The notes under the pieces: generated by a model
The model's input: the letters and a program-made list of their open reading frames with translations, nothing else
Told to the model about the DNA's origin: nothing
Database searches by the model: none
Translations under genes and position numbers: made by a program
Part shown: positions 56,004 through 63,661 of the stretch, one piece after another
Numbering within the stretch: position 1 is the stretch's first letter
How the letters are laid out: every line of letters starts with the position of its first letter
Origin: Mesorhizobium sp. DCY119
Lineage (GTDB): Bacteria; Pseudomonadota; Alphaproteobacteria; Rhizobiales; Rhizobiaceae
Direction: 5' to 3'
DNA: 64,000 nucleotides
NCBI RefSeq assembly: GCF_003590645.1
Contig: NZ_CP031834.1
Location: 4,278,501 to 4,342,500, forward strand

Positions 56004-57284
56004 TTAGGCAGCAGCCATTACGAGGTGCTTGACCGCAGCGGTATCACCGAGTTCGCCGTCAAAACGGATCAGGCCTGCGATGCCGAGATCCGGCCAGAAC
56101 CGCTCACGAAGCACGCCGATAACTGGCGAGCCAACCTTGCGGACGAAGTACTTCGAGAAATCGCCGAAGATGACCGGCTTCGCAGACGCTGCGATAAGCG
56201 GAACGTCGTCGTTGATCTCGTAGCGGAAGCCGAGCAGGGTGCCGGGCTCACCCTTCTGGATGTCGCCCGCCGACCAGATGTAGCGACCTTCGGCGTCCTT
56301 CAGTTTGCGGATGGCCGCGAGCGTCAGATCGGCAAACTGCCAGCGGGTCTTCGGCGAACGGCGGTAGGCCGCGTTGACCGAATGCAGCAGGTCGATGAGT
56401 TCGTCCGTGGTCAGTGCTGCGGCTGCGGCGGCAGTCTTGCCGAGCGAGGATGCGGTCACAACGCCATTCGGGTCGCCAGTGCCATCACCGATCGTCAACT
56501 CGCGGTTCGCGATACGGCCAAGACGTTCGCCGAGCAGGCTGCCGAGAAGCGACTCCATATTGAAGATAGAGTCAGCAGCCAGCTCCATCGAGAACTTCAC
56601 GAACTCGGTATCGTAGACGTAGGCGGCCAGTTCCTTGTTACCGAAGACAGCGTCCTGCGAACCGTCATCCGCAATCGCCGCGCCTTCAGTATGCTTGGTA
56701 CCGGTCTTGGACGTGTCGTCGATGGTCGGGATGTTGATGACATTACCGCCCGAGGTCGTAATCACCGTGGCAATGTCTTCATTGTACATCGGACCCCAGT
56801 CCTTCATCGAACGGATGATGAAGTCTGCGAGTTCGACAGGCACGGTATAGCCGCCAGCAGAGGCAGTTCCGGTGTTCTGGGCGCGGAATTCCTTGGCAGA
56901 CTGCACGCCGGCCTTCAGAATCGTACGCTCTTCAGCGTCGAGTTCGTCAAGCGAGGCGCCACCAGCGAGGAACTTGTAGAATACCTCGCGGTACTCCTTC
57001 TTTTCGCCTTCATCTTGGCCGCGGACATCGGTGTCGGCGCCCGTCGGACGCTGGCGCTTGCGCTCTTCGTCAGCGCGATCGGCGAGGCGCTTTTCGGCGT
57101 CTGCAAGGCGCTGCTCGCGCTCGATCAGCTTCTCGATGCGGTCGAACTCGACCATGATCGTGTCGTGGCGAGCGTCGAGTTCCGCAGCGCGGGCTTCATC
57201 GGTGTTGGTCTTGATTTCATCAAGCGCTGCACGCGCCTGCGCGACAAGCGAGCCGCGCTTTTCGTTCAGGTCCTTAAGGGACAT
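56004..57284 (-). CDS. Major capsid protein (HK97 family)
   Basis: The 426-residue protein begins MSLKDLNEKRGSLVAQARAA and has a long N-terminal coiled-coil (DEARAAELDARHDTIMVEFD ... RLADAEKRLADRADEERKR), the delta domain removed by the protease. After about residue 130 the HK97 fold appears: GTASAGGYTVPVELADFIIRSM, GNVINIPTIDDTSKTG, SLGKTAAAAAALTTDELIDLLHSVNAAYRRSPKTRWQF and LGFRYEINDDVPLIAASAKPVIFGDFSKYFVRKVG. It forms the icosahedral shell. Preceded by a 30-bp hairpin element. Confidence 0.95.
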   Translation of the reverse strand: MSLKDLNEKRGSLVAQARAALDEIKTNTDEARAAELDARHDTIMVEFDRIEKLIEREQRLADAEKRLADRADEERKRQRPTGADTDVRGQDEGEKKEYREVFYKFLAGGASLDELDAEERTILKAGVQSAKEFRAQNTGTASAGGYTVPVELADFIIRSMKDWGPMYNEDIATVITTSGGNVINIPTIDDTSKTGTKHTEGAAIADDGSQDAVFGNKELAAYVYDTEFVKFSMELAADSIFNMESLLGSLLGERLGRIANRELTIGDGTGDPNGVVTASSLGKTAAAAAALTTDELIDLLHSVNAAYRRSPKTRWQFADLTLAAIRKLKDAEGRYIWSAGDIQKGEPGTLLGFRYEINDDVPLIAASAKPVIFGDFSKYFVRKVGSPVIGVLRERFWPDLGIAGLIRFDGELGDTAAVKHLVMAAA

Positions 57285-57292
57285 GGTATCTC

Positions 57293-57322
57293 CAGATATG
57301 AAAAAGGCCGCTCTTGGCGGCC
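57293..57322 (-). terminator. 30-bp hairpin/U-tract element, copy before major capsid gene
   Basis: Stem GGCCGC/GCGGCC with a CAAGA loop, then TTTTTCATATCTG, on the minus strand. It is identical to 53,780-53,809 over 30 bp and ends nine bases before the capsid ATG, merging into GGAG of the ribosome site. Confidence 0.75.
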
Positions 57323-57392
57323 ATAGGGGTGTGATGGCAGGACTAGGTCCGGCCCTCCGGCCGTGCCGGGTGACTTCAGCCGTTGAGGCTGG

Positions 57393-58025
57393 CTACGTGG
57401 CGTCCTGCCGGATGCCCCGAATTCGCTGTTCCATCGCAGCGCGTTTTTCGGCCACCCGCCTTGCGGCAGCGGCAGCGTCAGATGCGCGCTTTTCTGCGGC
57501 ATCCCTAGCGGCGCCGCCTTCGGCCCTTGCCGCTTCAAGCGAGCGAAGGCCAATCGTCGTGTCTTCGTAGGCAGGCCAAGCAACTGCCGACACTTCATGA
57601 AGCTCAAGTTTGTGAATGGTACGAATCGGCGTATCGCCGGTTTCGTCCCAAGTTTCCTTGGTCACCCGAAAGCCAAAGCTCATTCCGCTAATGTCGCCGC
57701 GCTCGACCAAGACCCACAGGTCGTTGCCGTCGCTAGTGTCGGGCACGTCGATTTCAACGCGAAGCCCGGTTCCGTCTTCGGCTAGCCGAAGCGTGCCGGA
57801 CTTAGTCCGGCCAATCACGCGGCCAGGGTCATGATCGACCAAAGCGCGGATATCGCCGTTGATTACGTCTGCGAATGCACCGGAAGCTATCTTCTCCTGA
57901 AAATAACCTCCGATGTCGGCCAGCCTGTCAAACTTGGCGGCGTAGCCAACAAGTGTTCGCTTGTCGCTTTCGGCGCGCACCTCAACCCCAAGGCCAGATG
58001 CGCGCTTCTCAATGTTGGTCGTCAT
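57393..58025 (-). CDS. Prohead protease (HK97 family, U35)
   Basis: The 210-residue protease has VGYAAKFDRLADIGGYFQEKIASGAF, then IRALVDHDPGRVIGRTKSGTLRL (catalytic His in VDHD), and ERGDISGMSFGFRVTKETW (catalytic Ser in SGMSFGF). This is the normal HK97 gp4 pattern, and the C-terminal helical charged tail is typical. It cleaves the capsid delta domain. Overlaps the portal stop by four bases. Confidence 0.93.
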   Translation of the reverse strand: MTTNIEKRASGLGVEVRAESDKRTLVGYAAKFDRLADIGGYFQEKIASGAFADVINGDIRALVDHDPGRVIGRTKSGTLRLAEDGTGLRVEIDVPDTSDGNDLWVLVERGDISGMSFGFRVTKETWDETGDTPIRTIHKLELHEVSAVAWPAYEDTTIGLRSLEAARAEGGAARDAAEKRASDAAAAARRVAEKRAAMEQRIRGIRQDAT

Positions 58026-59284
58026 GCGGCGTCAGCCTCATTGTCGTCGTCAGGGGTGTTGTCGTTTGCAGGCGGATCTGGTGGCTGTGTTCCAAGCACC
58101 ACCGTCGCGCCCTGCATGAACAGTTCTTCGGCAGCAGCATTCTTGTGCTTACCGCGGTTCTCCAGCGCGCGTCCCTCATTCGGGGTGAGGAAGCCGGCCT
58201 GGATGCCGCGTGCGATGCCATCGATTCGGCTCTTGAAGTCGCCCCGCATGAGACCGTCTAGATTGTGCTCGATGTAGCGGGATGATCCGCCACGCCCGAA
58301 GAACTTCAGGTTCAATTCATCTTCCAGCGCCTTGGCCCACTGGCCGATAAGGTGCTTCACGAGATGAAGATCTTGCTGCTCGGCGTTACTAAACGTGGCC
58401 CGCGACAAGTCCTGCAGAAACACAGGTGGCAACTGATAGGCACGAGAGATTTCCTCGACCTGAAAGCGCCGCGCCTCAATCATCTGGCCTTTGGCAGGAT
58501 CGAAGCCGACGGGCTTCAACTCGTATCCGCCAGGAATCGGCGTGATGGGCTTGCCGGTAGCTTTAGCGTTATCGATTGCCGCGGTAACGTCCGCCAGCGC
58601 GCGCTTCATTGCCTCCGCGCCAGCAGGTAGAGGACCAACAAGCGCTAGTGGCGGAACGCCTCCGCCAGCAAAGAAGTTGCTGCCGTAATCATTCATAGCT
58701 ATGGCAAGTTGAATTGCCTTTGCCGCCATATTGATTGGGCCGTAGTGGCTCAATCCGTCCGATTTCAGCATAAACGGCACGTCGATCACGTCAGCAGCCT
58801 GATAGGTCTTACCTTCAGACTGATATGTGACGCGACCCGCCGTGCGTTTGACCGTAGTCTTCTTCGGATCAAGCGCCCAAAGGGCTTCGACGCCCTGCGG
58901 AGTCCGCTCTATCCAGGCAAGGCCGCGGCCGCCAGTGAACACCTGTTGCCAGAAATGCTGCCAGAACTTGAACGACCCGGCTGCATCATTAGGAGCAACA
59001 TTGACAACAGTTTCTAACTTGCCCCCCGCCCTCTTCGCACCTTCCTTCGTGTCTCGGTAGGCATGGCGTGGAATTGCCGCCAGTGTTCGAGACATGAAAG
59101 CGACAGCCGCCCACACGGCTGGAACCGTCAGAGCACTGTCGATGGTTACATTCGCGAGGGTTGCACCGTTTAAACCGAAGAAAGATAGAAAATTCTCGGA
59201 ACTCACCGGAATCGTCGGATTTTCAATGGTTTCAGCGCGAGTTTCCACGCTTTCTTCCGGTTTAGCCCGGCTAAATGGCCACAT
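58022..59284 (-). CDS. Portal protein (HK97 family)
   Basis: The 420-residue portal has ALTVPAVWAAVAFMSRTLAAIPRHAYRD, then GRGLAWIERTPQGVEALWALDPKKTTVKR and IDVPFMLKSDGLSHYGPINMAAKAIQLAIAMNDYGSNFFAGGGVPPLALVG. The late AQLPPVFLQDLSRATFSNAEQQDLHLVKHLIGQWAKALEDELN follows. These are standard HK97 gp3 blocks. The portal gates DNA packaging. Overlaps the terminase stop by one base. Confidence 0.95.
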   Translation of the reverse strand: MWPFSRAKPEESVETRAETIENPTIPVSSENFLSFFGLNGATLANVTIDSALTVPAVWAAVAFMSRTLAAIPRHAYRDTKEGAKRAGGKLETVVNVAPNDAAGSFKFWQHFWQQVFTGGRGLAWIERTPQGVEALWALDPKKTTVKRTAGRVTYQSEGKTYQAADVIDVPFMLKSDGLSHYGPINMAAKAIQLAIAMNDYGSNFFAGGGVPPLALVGPLPAGAEAMKRALADVTAAIDNAKATGKPITPIPGGYELKPVGFDPAKGQMIEARRFQVEEISRAYQLPPVFLQDLSRATFSNAEQQDLHLVKHLIGQWAKALEDELNLKFFGRGGSSRYIEHNLDGLMRGDFKSRIDGIARGIQAGFLTPNEGRALENRGKHKNAAAEELFMQGATVVLGTQPPDPPANDNTPDDDNEADAA

Positions 59285-61185
59285 TATTGGGCTCCAATTT
59301 TCGTCAGGCTAAATTCAGGGTCGTTCCAAGGGGAAGACTGTGCTGTTACAGTCGGCTTGTCAGCCGCGGCGCCAACCGCCATTGCCAAAGCAACGGCCGC
59401 GTCGATGCGTACCGACGCCCTTGTCTTGACGAACCATCGATTGCCATGCGGGTCTGGCGGATGATTGAAAGTCGATCCCATGAGGGCCGTCATCAACACC
59501 GGATTTGAGCGAAGCCGAATACGACCGTCGACAATCAAATCCTCGAGCGCTGTCACCGACCCCGGCATCCAAAGCCCCAACGGAGGCTTTTCGCCGGCAG
59601 CTTTCGCCGCTTCAATCTTCTCTTCAGAAGGTCGCGCCCTCACCTTACCGCCTTGCGGGTGTGGAAGCTGTTCGGCCGTCACTTCGAAGATATCGAGTTC
59701 ATCTTTGAATGCTGCGTAGGCATAGTTATCGTAGGCGATCGACTGGATGTCGTAGAGCCTATCCAACTCGGCAACACGCGCCGCAACGATGTCGAACCGA
59801 ATACGCTTCCCTTCGGGGGCGTTTAGGTACTTGTCCCGTACCCACACGTCGTATGGTTGCTTGTCGGCCGTAACTCGGGCTGCAAGCGTATCGCCAGGCG
59901 TCCACGCCTCGATCCATGCGTCGTATGTCGGCAGGTCAGCGGTTTCACCGTCCTCGCGCGTGACTGTAATGAAGCCAGTCGGCTGGACGCACGCTACAAC
60001 AGTCATGTCCTTCGTGCCGGAAAGGTCGACGCCGAGATAGAGCGGGCCGCCTTCCGGCAAGGCCCATTCCGACATGACCTGCTCAACTGTCGCGCGAGGC
60101 ATCCATGCCTTGTCGGCGTCAGTCCACACGCAGAAGTGCAGGCGCAGAACGTTGTTTAGCTTGCCGGGAACATCGCGCGCTTCCGCCACAACGCCCGCCA
60201 AGTAATCATGCGTCAGGATCGTGCCGAGGAGCGGGTTTGCCTTGGCCCAGCACGACGGATCCGTCATCGGATCGTCGCCCTTGTCTAGGGCGCAGACATA
60301 AGCAAAGACACTGTCGCTGCCTTCCCAGGTCTCGCCAACGAAAGTGAACTCTTCGTCTGGAGTCTGAGTGCCAGCCAAAACCTTGACCGCTCGCTCCCGC
60401 TCTTCCCAGCAAACGCTGTTTCGATCCGAACCGGAGTTCGTAATCATCAAGAGCAGGGGATTCTGGCGGAATTTGAAGCCGCGCTGCAGCATCTCCATGA
60501 TGCTGCGGTCGGGGTGCTCGTGCACCTCGTCGCAAAGTGCAAAATGCGGTCTCGGGCCGGAGCCGGTCTTGCCGGCTTCCTTGGATATCGGCCGAAAGAA
60601 CGATCCCGACTTGTGGTGGGCAATGTTGAACTCTTTGCCCAATCCACCGCTGAACTTTACGCGTGACTCGATCGCCGGAGCCTGTCGAACCATCTTGCAC
60701 GCATCCTGAAACAGGATTTGCGCCTGGTCTTTCTTGGCCGCGGCGGCATAAATCTGCGCGCCAGATTCCTTATCGGCGGTTAGACCGTAGAGCCCTACAC
60801 CACCTGCGAACGGTGACTTCCCGTTCCCTTTGCCTTCCTCGATGTAGACCGTGCGAAAACGGCGTGTACCGTCCGCCTTCTTCCATCCGAAGATCGAACC
60901 CAGCTTGAACGCCTGAGACGGGTGCAGCTTGAACGGCTTGCCATCGAACTGACCCTCGCTAAGACGAAGACGCTCCTCAAAGAACCGAAAAACCCGGTTC
61001 GCGGCGTCGTCATCCCAGTATAGCCCTCGCTCGTGCCCGCGCTCCAAATCGGCGAAGTGCCGTCGGCAAGCGTTGCGCACGTGTGGGCCGGCAATCTCAT
61101 TTCCGTCTAATACCGCTTGCGCATAAGCATTGACGCGCCGCAGCGCCACCTCAGTCGAGGAGGTCGTCTTTGTCGTCCTCGTCAT
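59284..61185 (-). CDS. Terminase large subunit
   Basis: The ATG at 61,185 (MTRTTKTTSSTEVALRRVNA) gives 633 residues. Walker A-like EEGKGNGKSPFAGG at about residue 110 is followed by Walker B-type ALCDEVHEHPD. The nuclease region includes LYLGVDLSGTKDMTVVACVQ and later DNYAYAAFKDELD. The late MTALMGSTFNHPPDPHGNRWFVKTR also fits the Terminase_1-type family. It drives DNA into the prohead. Overlaps the small terminase by 35 bp. Confidence 0.93.
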   Translation of the reverse strand: MTRTTKTTSSTEVALRRVNAYAQAVLDGNEIAGPHVRNACRRHFADLERGHERGLYWDDDAANRVFRFFEERLRLSEGQFDGKPFKLHPSQAFKLGSIFGWKKADGTRRFRTVYIEEGKGNGKSPFAGGVGLYGLTADKESGAQIYAAAAKKDQAQILFQDACKMVRQAPAIESRVKFSGGLGKEFNIAHHKSGSFFRPISKEAGKTGSGPRPHFALCDEVHEHPDRSIMEMLQRGFKFRQNPLLLMITNSGSDRNSVCWEERERAVKVLAGTQTPDEEFTFVGETWEGSDSVFAYVCALDKGDDPMTDPSCWAKANPLLGTILTHDYLAGVVAEARDVPGKLNNVLRLHFCVWTDADKAWMPRATVEQVMSEWALPEGGPLYLGVDLSGTKDMTVVACVQPTGFITVTREDGETADLPTYDAWIEAWTPGDTLAARVTADKQPYDVWVRDKYLNAPEGKRIRFDIVAARVAELDRLYDIQSIAYDNYAYAAFKDELDIFEVTAEQLPHPQGGKVRARPSEEKIEAAKAAGEKPPLGLWMPGSVTALEDLIVDGRIRLRSNPVLMTALMGSTFNHPPDPHGNRWFVKTRASVRIDAAVALAMAVGAAADKPTVTAQSSPWNDPEFSLTKIGAQ

Positions 61186-61537
61186 CAGGCACCGTGATTT
61201 TGCTGGCGTCGGACGGAGTTGCACCCATCTGGCCGAGGACTTGTCGGAGAAAGTTCATTCTCTGAACGCCAACCTCTTGGCCTGCCATAATCGCGCCCTG
61301 CACATGTGAGGCCATACCGACCAGCATCCGGTGCGATTGCGTCAGCCAGGGAATTTCTTTCTGGAAAAGCAGCCAGGCAGACTTCGCCTTGCTGGCGTCG
61401 GTGTCGACAAGCCACTTAGGCGGGGCGCCGAGAGGGCCGTTTGCCTTGGGCTCCACGCGCTTTTTGAAGCGCCCGGCGTTCATCTTGTCGCGACCCTCGA
61501 CTTTTGCCTTGCCGAGGGGATTTCTCGGCCTAGCCAT
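61151..61537 (-). CDS. Terminase small subunit (P27-like)
   Basis: The 128-residue protein begins MARPRNPLGKAKVEGRDKMN and then GRFKKRVEPKANGPLGAPPKWL and AWLLFQKEIPWLTQSHRMLVGMASHVQGAIMAG. This 'r..P...lGPlG.pP.wl......aW......ipwL...dr..l...a' form is the P27 small terminase family. The acidic C-terminus probably contacts the large subunit. It recognises the packaging start; the structured sequence upstream may be that site. Confidence 0.88.
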   Translation of the reverse strand: MARPRNPLGKAKVEGRDKMNAGRFKKRVEPKANGPLGAPPKWLVDTDASKAKSAWLLFQKEIPWLTQSHRMLVGMASHVQGAIMAGQEVGVQRMNFLRQVLGQMGATPSDASKITVPDDEDDKDDLLD

Positions 61538-61614
61538 GGAATGAAATCCTATTCAGGGGTCATAATTTGAATTGCAGATGCGTGCGCGATGCTCCCACGC
61601 CGGTCCCGCGTTTC

Positions 61615-61699
61615 GGGGTGTTGCGACTTTGCAACACCCCCCTACCTGTTGCCAAAATGCAACACGAAACAATATTGCGTGAAACATTCGTGAAACATT
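61615..61699. other. Structured intergenic region before small terminase (possible cos/pac)
   Basis: A perfect 10-bp stem (GGGGTGTTGC/GCAACACCCC, 61,615-61,640) is followed by a second smaller TGTTGC...GCAACA pair and by a tandem CGTGAAACATT repeat (61,678-61,699). It lies between small terminase and HNH genes, where cos/pac sites are often found. The rest of 61,538-61,723 holds no gene. Confidence 0.5.
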
Positions 61700-61723
61700 G
61701 TGCGGTGCGCAGGGGTTTTATTC

Positions 61724-62032
61724 CTACAACGGCCAGCCGTCCGCACCGAACCTCACCACGGCCTTGCCGTGGTCCTCTAGCTGGCCGCGCGAGGCATGGC
61801 ATGGCTTGCACGTCGACACGAAAGGACCGCTCCAGAACTTATCTAGATCGCCCTTATGCGCCTCTGCGTGGTGCACCTCAGTGGCCGCAGTCACGTCTTC
61901 TCGCTCAAGGCACCACTCACACAGTGGATCCTGTGCGAGCTTGGCCTCGCGTGTGCGCTGCCATCGTGCGGTCTTATATAGCTTTCGGTATTCGGCCGCC
62001 TCGGCAGAGCGATAGTCAGGCCGGACAGCCAT
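61724..62032 (-). CDS. HNH endonuclease
   Basis: The 102-residue protein (start MAVRPDYRSAEAAEYRKLYK) has ARWQRTREAKLAQDPLCEWCLEREDVTAATEVHHAEAHKGDLDKFW and LVSTCKPCHASRG-like FVSTCKPCHASRG. The Cys pairs, the VHH motif and HASR fit a phage HNH nuclease. Such HNH enzymes next to terminase genes assist cos cleavage in HK97-like phages. Longer starts at 62,041-62,056 exist. Confidence 0.9.
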   Translation of the reverse strand: MAVRPDYRSAEAAEYRKLYKTARWQRTREAKLAQDPLCEWCLEREDVTAATEVHHAEAHKGDLDKFWSGPFVSTCKPCHASRGQLEDHGKAVVRFGADGWPL

Positions 62033-62096
62033 GCGGCTCGCGCATATGCCAACCACCGAACCACTGCCGGACCTTGTCCATAAGGCGGTCGATCAT
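62016..62096 (-). CDS. Possible 26-aa ORF
   Basis: MIDRLMDKVRQWFGGWHMRE then PHGCPA. The ATG overlaps the upstream stop (ATGA) and its end overlaps the HNH start by 17 bp. The amphipathic first half could be a membrane-binding peptide. Low certainty. Confidence 0.3.
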   Translation of the reverse strand: MIDRLMDKVRQWFGGWHMREPHGCPA

Positions 62097-62215
62097 CCTG
62101 CCACATCCTCCATCAGCCTGCCTGCATCCTTTGCGATGCGACGAGCTTTCGTCTCCGTATAGCTCTCACGGCGATCGACAAGGTCACCACCTAGGGTAAC
62201 AATGTCTGCAGCCAT
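62093..62215 (-). CDS. Small helical ORF (40 aa)
   Basis: A 40-residue frame (MAADIVTLGGDLVDRRESYT then ETKARRIAKDAGRLMEDVAG). It is protein-like and coupled to the following ORF, but has no strong ribosome site. The IS element starts 43 bp upstream, so its promoter or upstream part may have been displaced. Confidence 0.4.
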   Translation of the reverse strand: MAADIVTLGGDLVDRRESYTETKARRIAKDAGRLMEDVAG

Positions 62216-62258
62216 AGATACGGGAAGCGTGGCAACATTGGCCGCCGTGCGAATAGTA

Positions 62259-63652
62259 GGCTATTCGGATTTCGGTGTGGAATTGACATCATGAAGAAGT
62301 CTCCTCGCCGTGTGGAATCTAGCGTGGCAGTTTGCGCAAACACGCATCACCGAACCCGTCGTGGGATCGGTATGGCGGGACAGCGGAAACCAGTCTGGGA
62401 ACACTCCCAAGCAACTTTCGCACAGCACCAGCGGCTTGCTCGTAATGGGCTTTTGAAGCAGGGCCTTGGCTCGGATGCGATCAAAACTGTAACCGCGTCC
62501 TGCTCGGTTGAAGTCCTTCACGAGCCTGTTTCGTGCTTCGGTGTATGCGTTGGTGAAGCGGTGATCGAAGTAGTTGAATACCTCGGTTCGCCAGTTCTCG
62601 ACCGTGGCCGCCAGCGCGTCAAACTCCAACCGAACCGTGTCGGGGATCGACGCCTTCCACTCGTCAAACCGTCGTTCTGCGTCGGCTCGGTCCGTTGCCT
62701 CCCAGATGGAATAGAACCCTTCCTTGGCCGTCCATCCGTCCTTGAGCAACGGGTTGTTGTCGAGCATGCCGTCAAGCATCAGTCGCCTCATCGGAGACAG
62801 CTTCGACGGGCGGATGTGCATCAGCAATCGGCCGCGGTGCGGGTTCTTCCGCATCTTTCCCTTCGCGCCCTTGCGGAACCTGCTTCGGACGAGGTCGAGC
62901 TTCTCATTCGCCTTGCTGACGACGTGCCACTTGTCGGTGACGACGATGGCGTTCGGCAGCAGCTCTCTGGCGACTTCGGCGTACGGTCCCCACATGTCGA
63001 TGGTCACGATCCGAACACGCTCGCGACCAGGCATCCACGACAGCCAGTGGTTGACGGCAGGCTTCGCCATGGAGTCGATCATGTCCAGCAGACGGCGGTT
63101 GGCAACGTCCACGAACACAGTCCGCTTCCGCTTCCGAATGGTCAGCTCGTCGATGCCCAGGATGATGACGGGCTCCCGAAGGTTTGCGCCGACGGCCATC
63201 TGAACATGCTCGTCGCAGATGTTCCGAACCGTCTTCTCGTCCACATCAACATGCCGGGCAACAGCGCTGTAGGTCTGCATGATGCCCTGTTCGACGATGT
63301 AGTCCGTGAGCCGCTTCGTCATGCGGCGGTTGCTGTCCATCGCTGGCAGCTCCTGCATGGAAGTCTCCCCGCACTCCCGGCATTTGTACCGCGCGACTTC
63401 GGCGCGGATGATCAGCGGCTGGCCGAAAGTCGGGATGTCCCGGTAGTTCACGAGCTTCTTGCCGTGCTTGTACAATCGGTCGACCGATCCGCATTTCGGG
63501 CAGTCCCGAGCGTCGGTGTCGTAGGTCGCCTCAGCGACGGTTTCGTTCTGTTGGCGGTCAAGGACGTGCACGGTCCAGCCCTCCAACCACAGCGCGTTGT
63601 TTGCCATGCTTGCCCCTCAATCGAGGCGAGTCATACCGGAAACGGAATATCG
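62259..63652 (-). mobile_element. ISL3-type insertion sequence with imperfect terminal repeats
   Basis: An ISL3-family transposase gene is flanked by GGCTATTCGGATTTCGGTGT (62,259 on the plus strand) and a related inverted sequence at 63,632-63,652, about 15 of 21 bases matching. The transposase stop lies in the left repeat. Length 1.39 kb is usual for the family. No 8-bp target duplication is evident. Confidence 0.55.
62261..63607 (-). CDS. ISL3 family transposase
   Basis: The 448-residue protein has an N-terminal zinc finger (DCPKCGSVDRLYKHG, CRECGET) and helix-turn-helix (TYSAVARHVDVDEKTVRNIC). The DDE-type core has VIILGIDELTIRKRKRTVFVDV and RIVTIDMWGPYAEVARELLPNAIVVTDKWHVV, followed by a long helical insertion and FNRAGRGYSFDRIRAKALL. 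A C-terminal Cys-rich end (CESC ... CANCHARFHTARR) is an extra zinc-binding unit. The ISL3 'ID.W..Y...v...lP.a..v.DkfHv' block is clear. Confidence 0.9.
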   Translation of the reverse strand: MANNALWLEGWTVHVLDRQQNETVAEATYDTDARDCPKCGSVDRLYKHGKKLVNYRDIPTFGQPLIIRAEVARYKCRECGETSMQELPAMDSNRRMTKRLTDYIVEQGIMQTYSAVARHVDVDEKTVRNICDEHVQMAVGANLREPVIILGIDELTIRKRKRTVFVDVANRRLLDMIDSMAKPAVNHWLSWMPGRERVRIVTIDMWGPYAEVARELLPNAIVVTDKWHVVSKANEKLDLVRSRFRKGAKGKMRKNPHRGRLLMHIRPSKLSPMRRLMLDGMLDNNPLLKDGWTAKEGFYSIWEATDRADAERRFDEWKASIPDTVRLEFDALAATVENWRTEVFNYFDHRFTNAYTEARNRLVKDFNRAGRGYSFDRIRAKALLQKPITSKPLVLCESCLGVFPDWFPLSRHTDPTTGSVMRVCANCHARFHTARRLLHDVNSTPKSE

Positions 63653-63661
63653 TGTGGAGTC

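Noticed and set aside
56025-57326. 433-codon plus-strand frame
   Set aside because: Antisense of the major capsid gene, with no matching protein family and no independent ribosome site.
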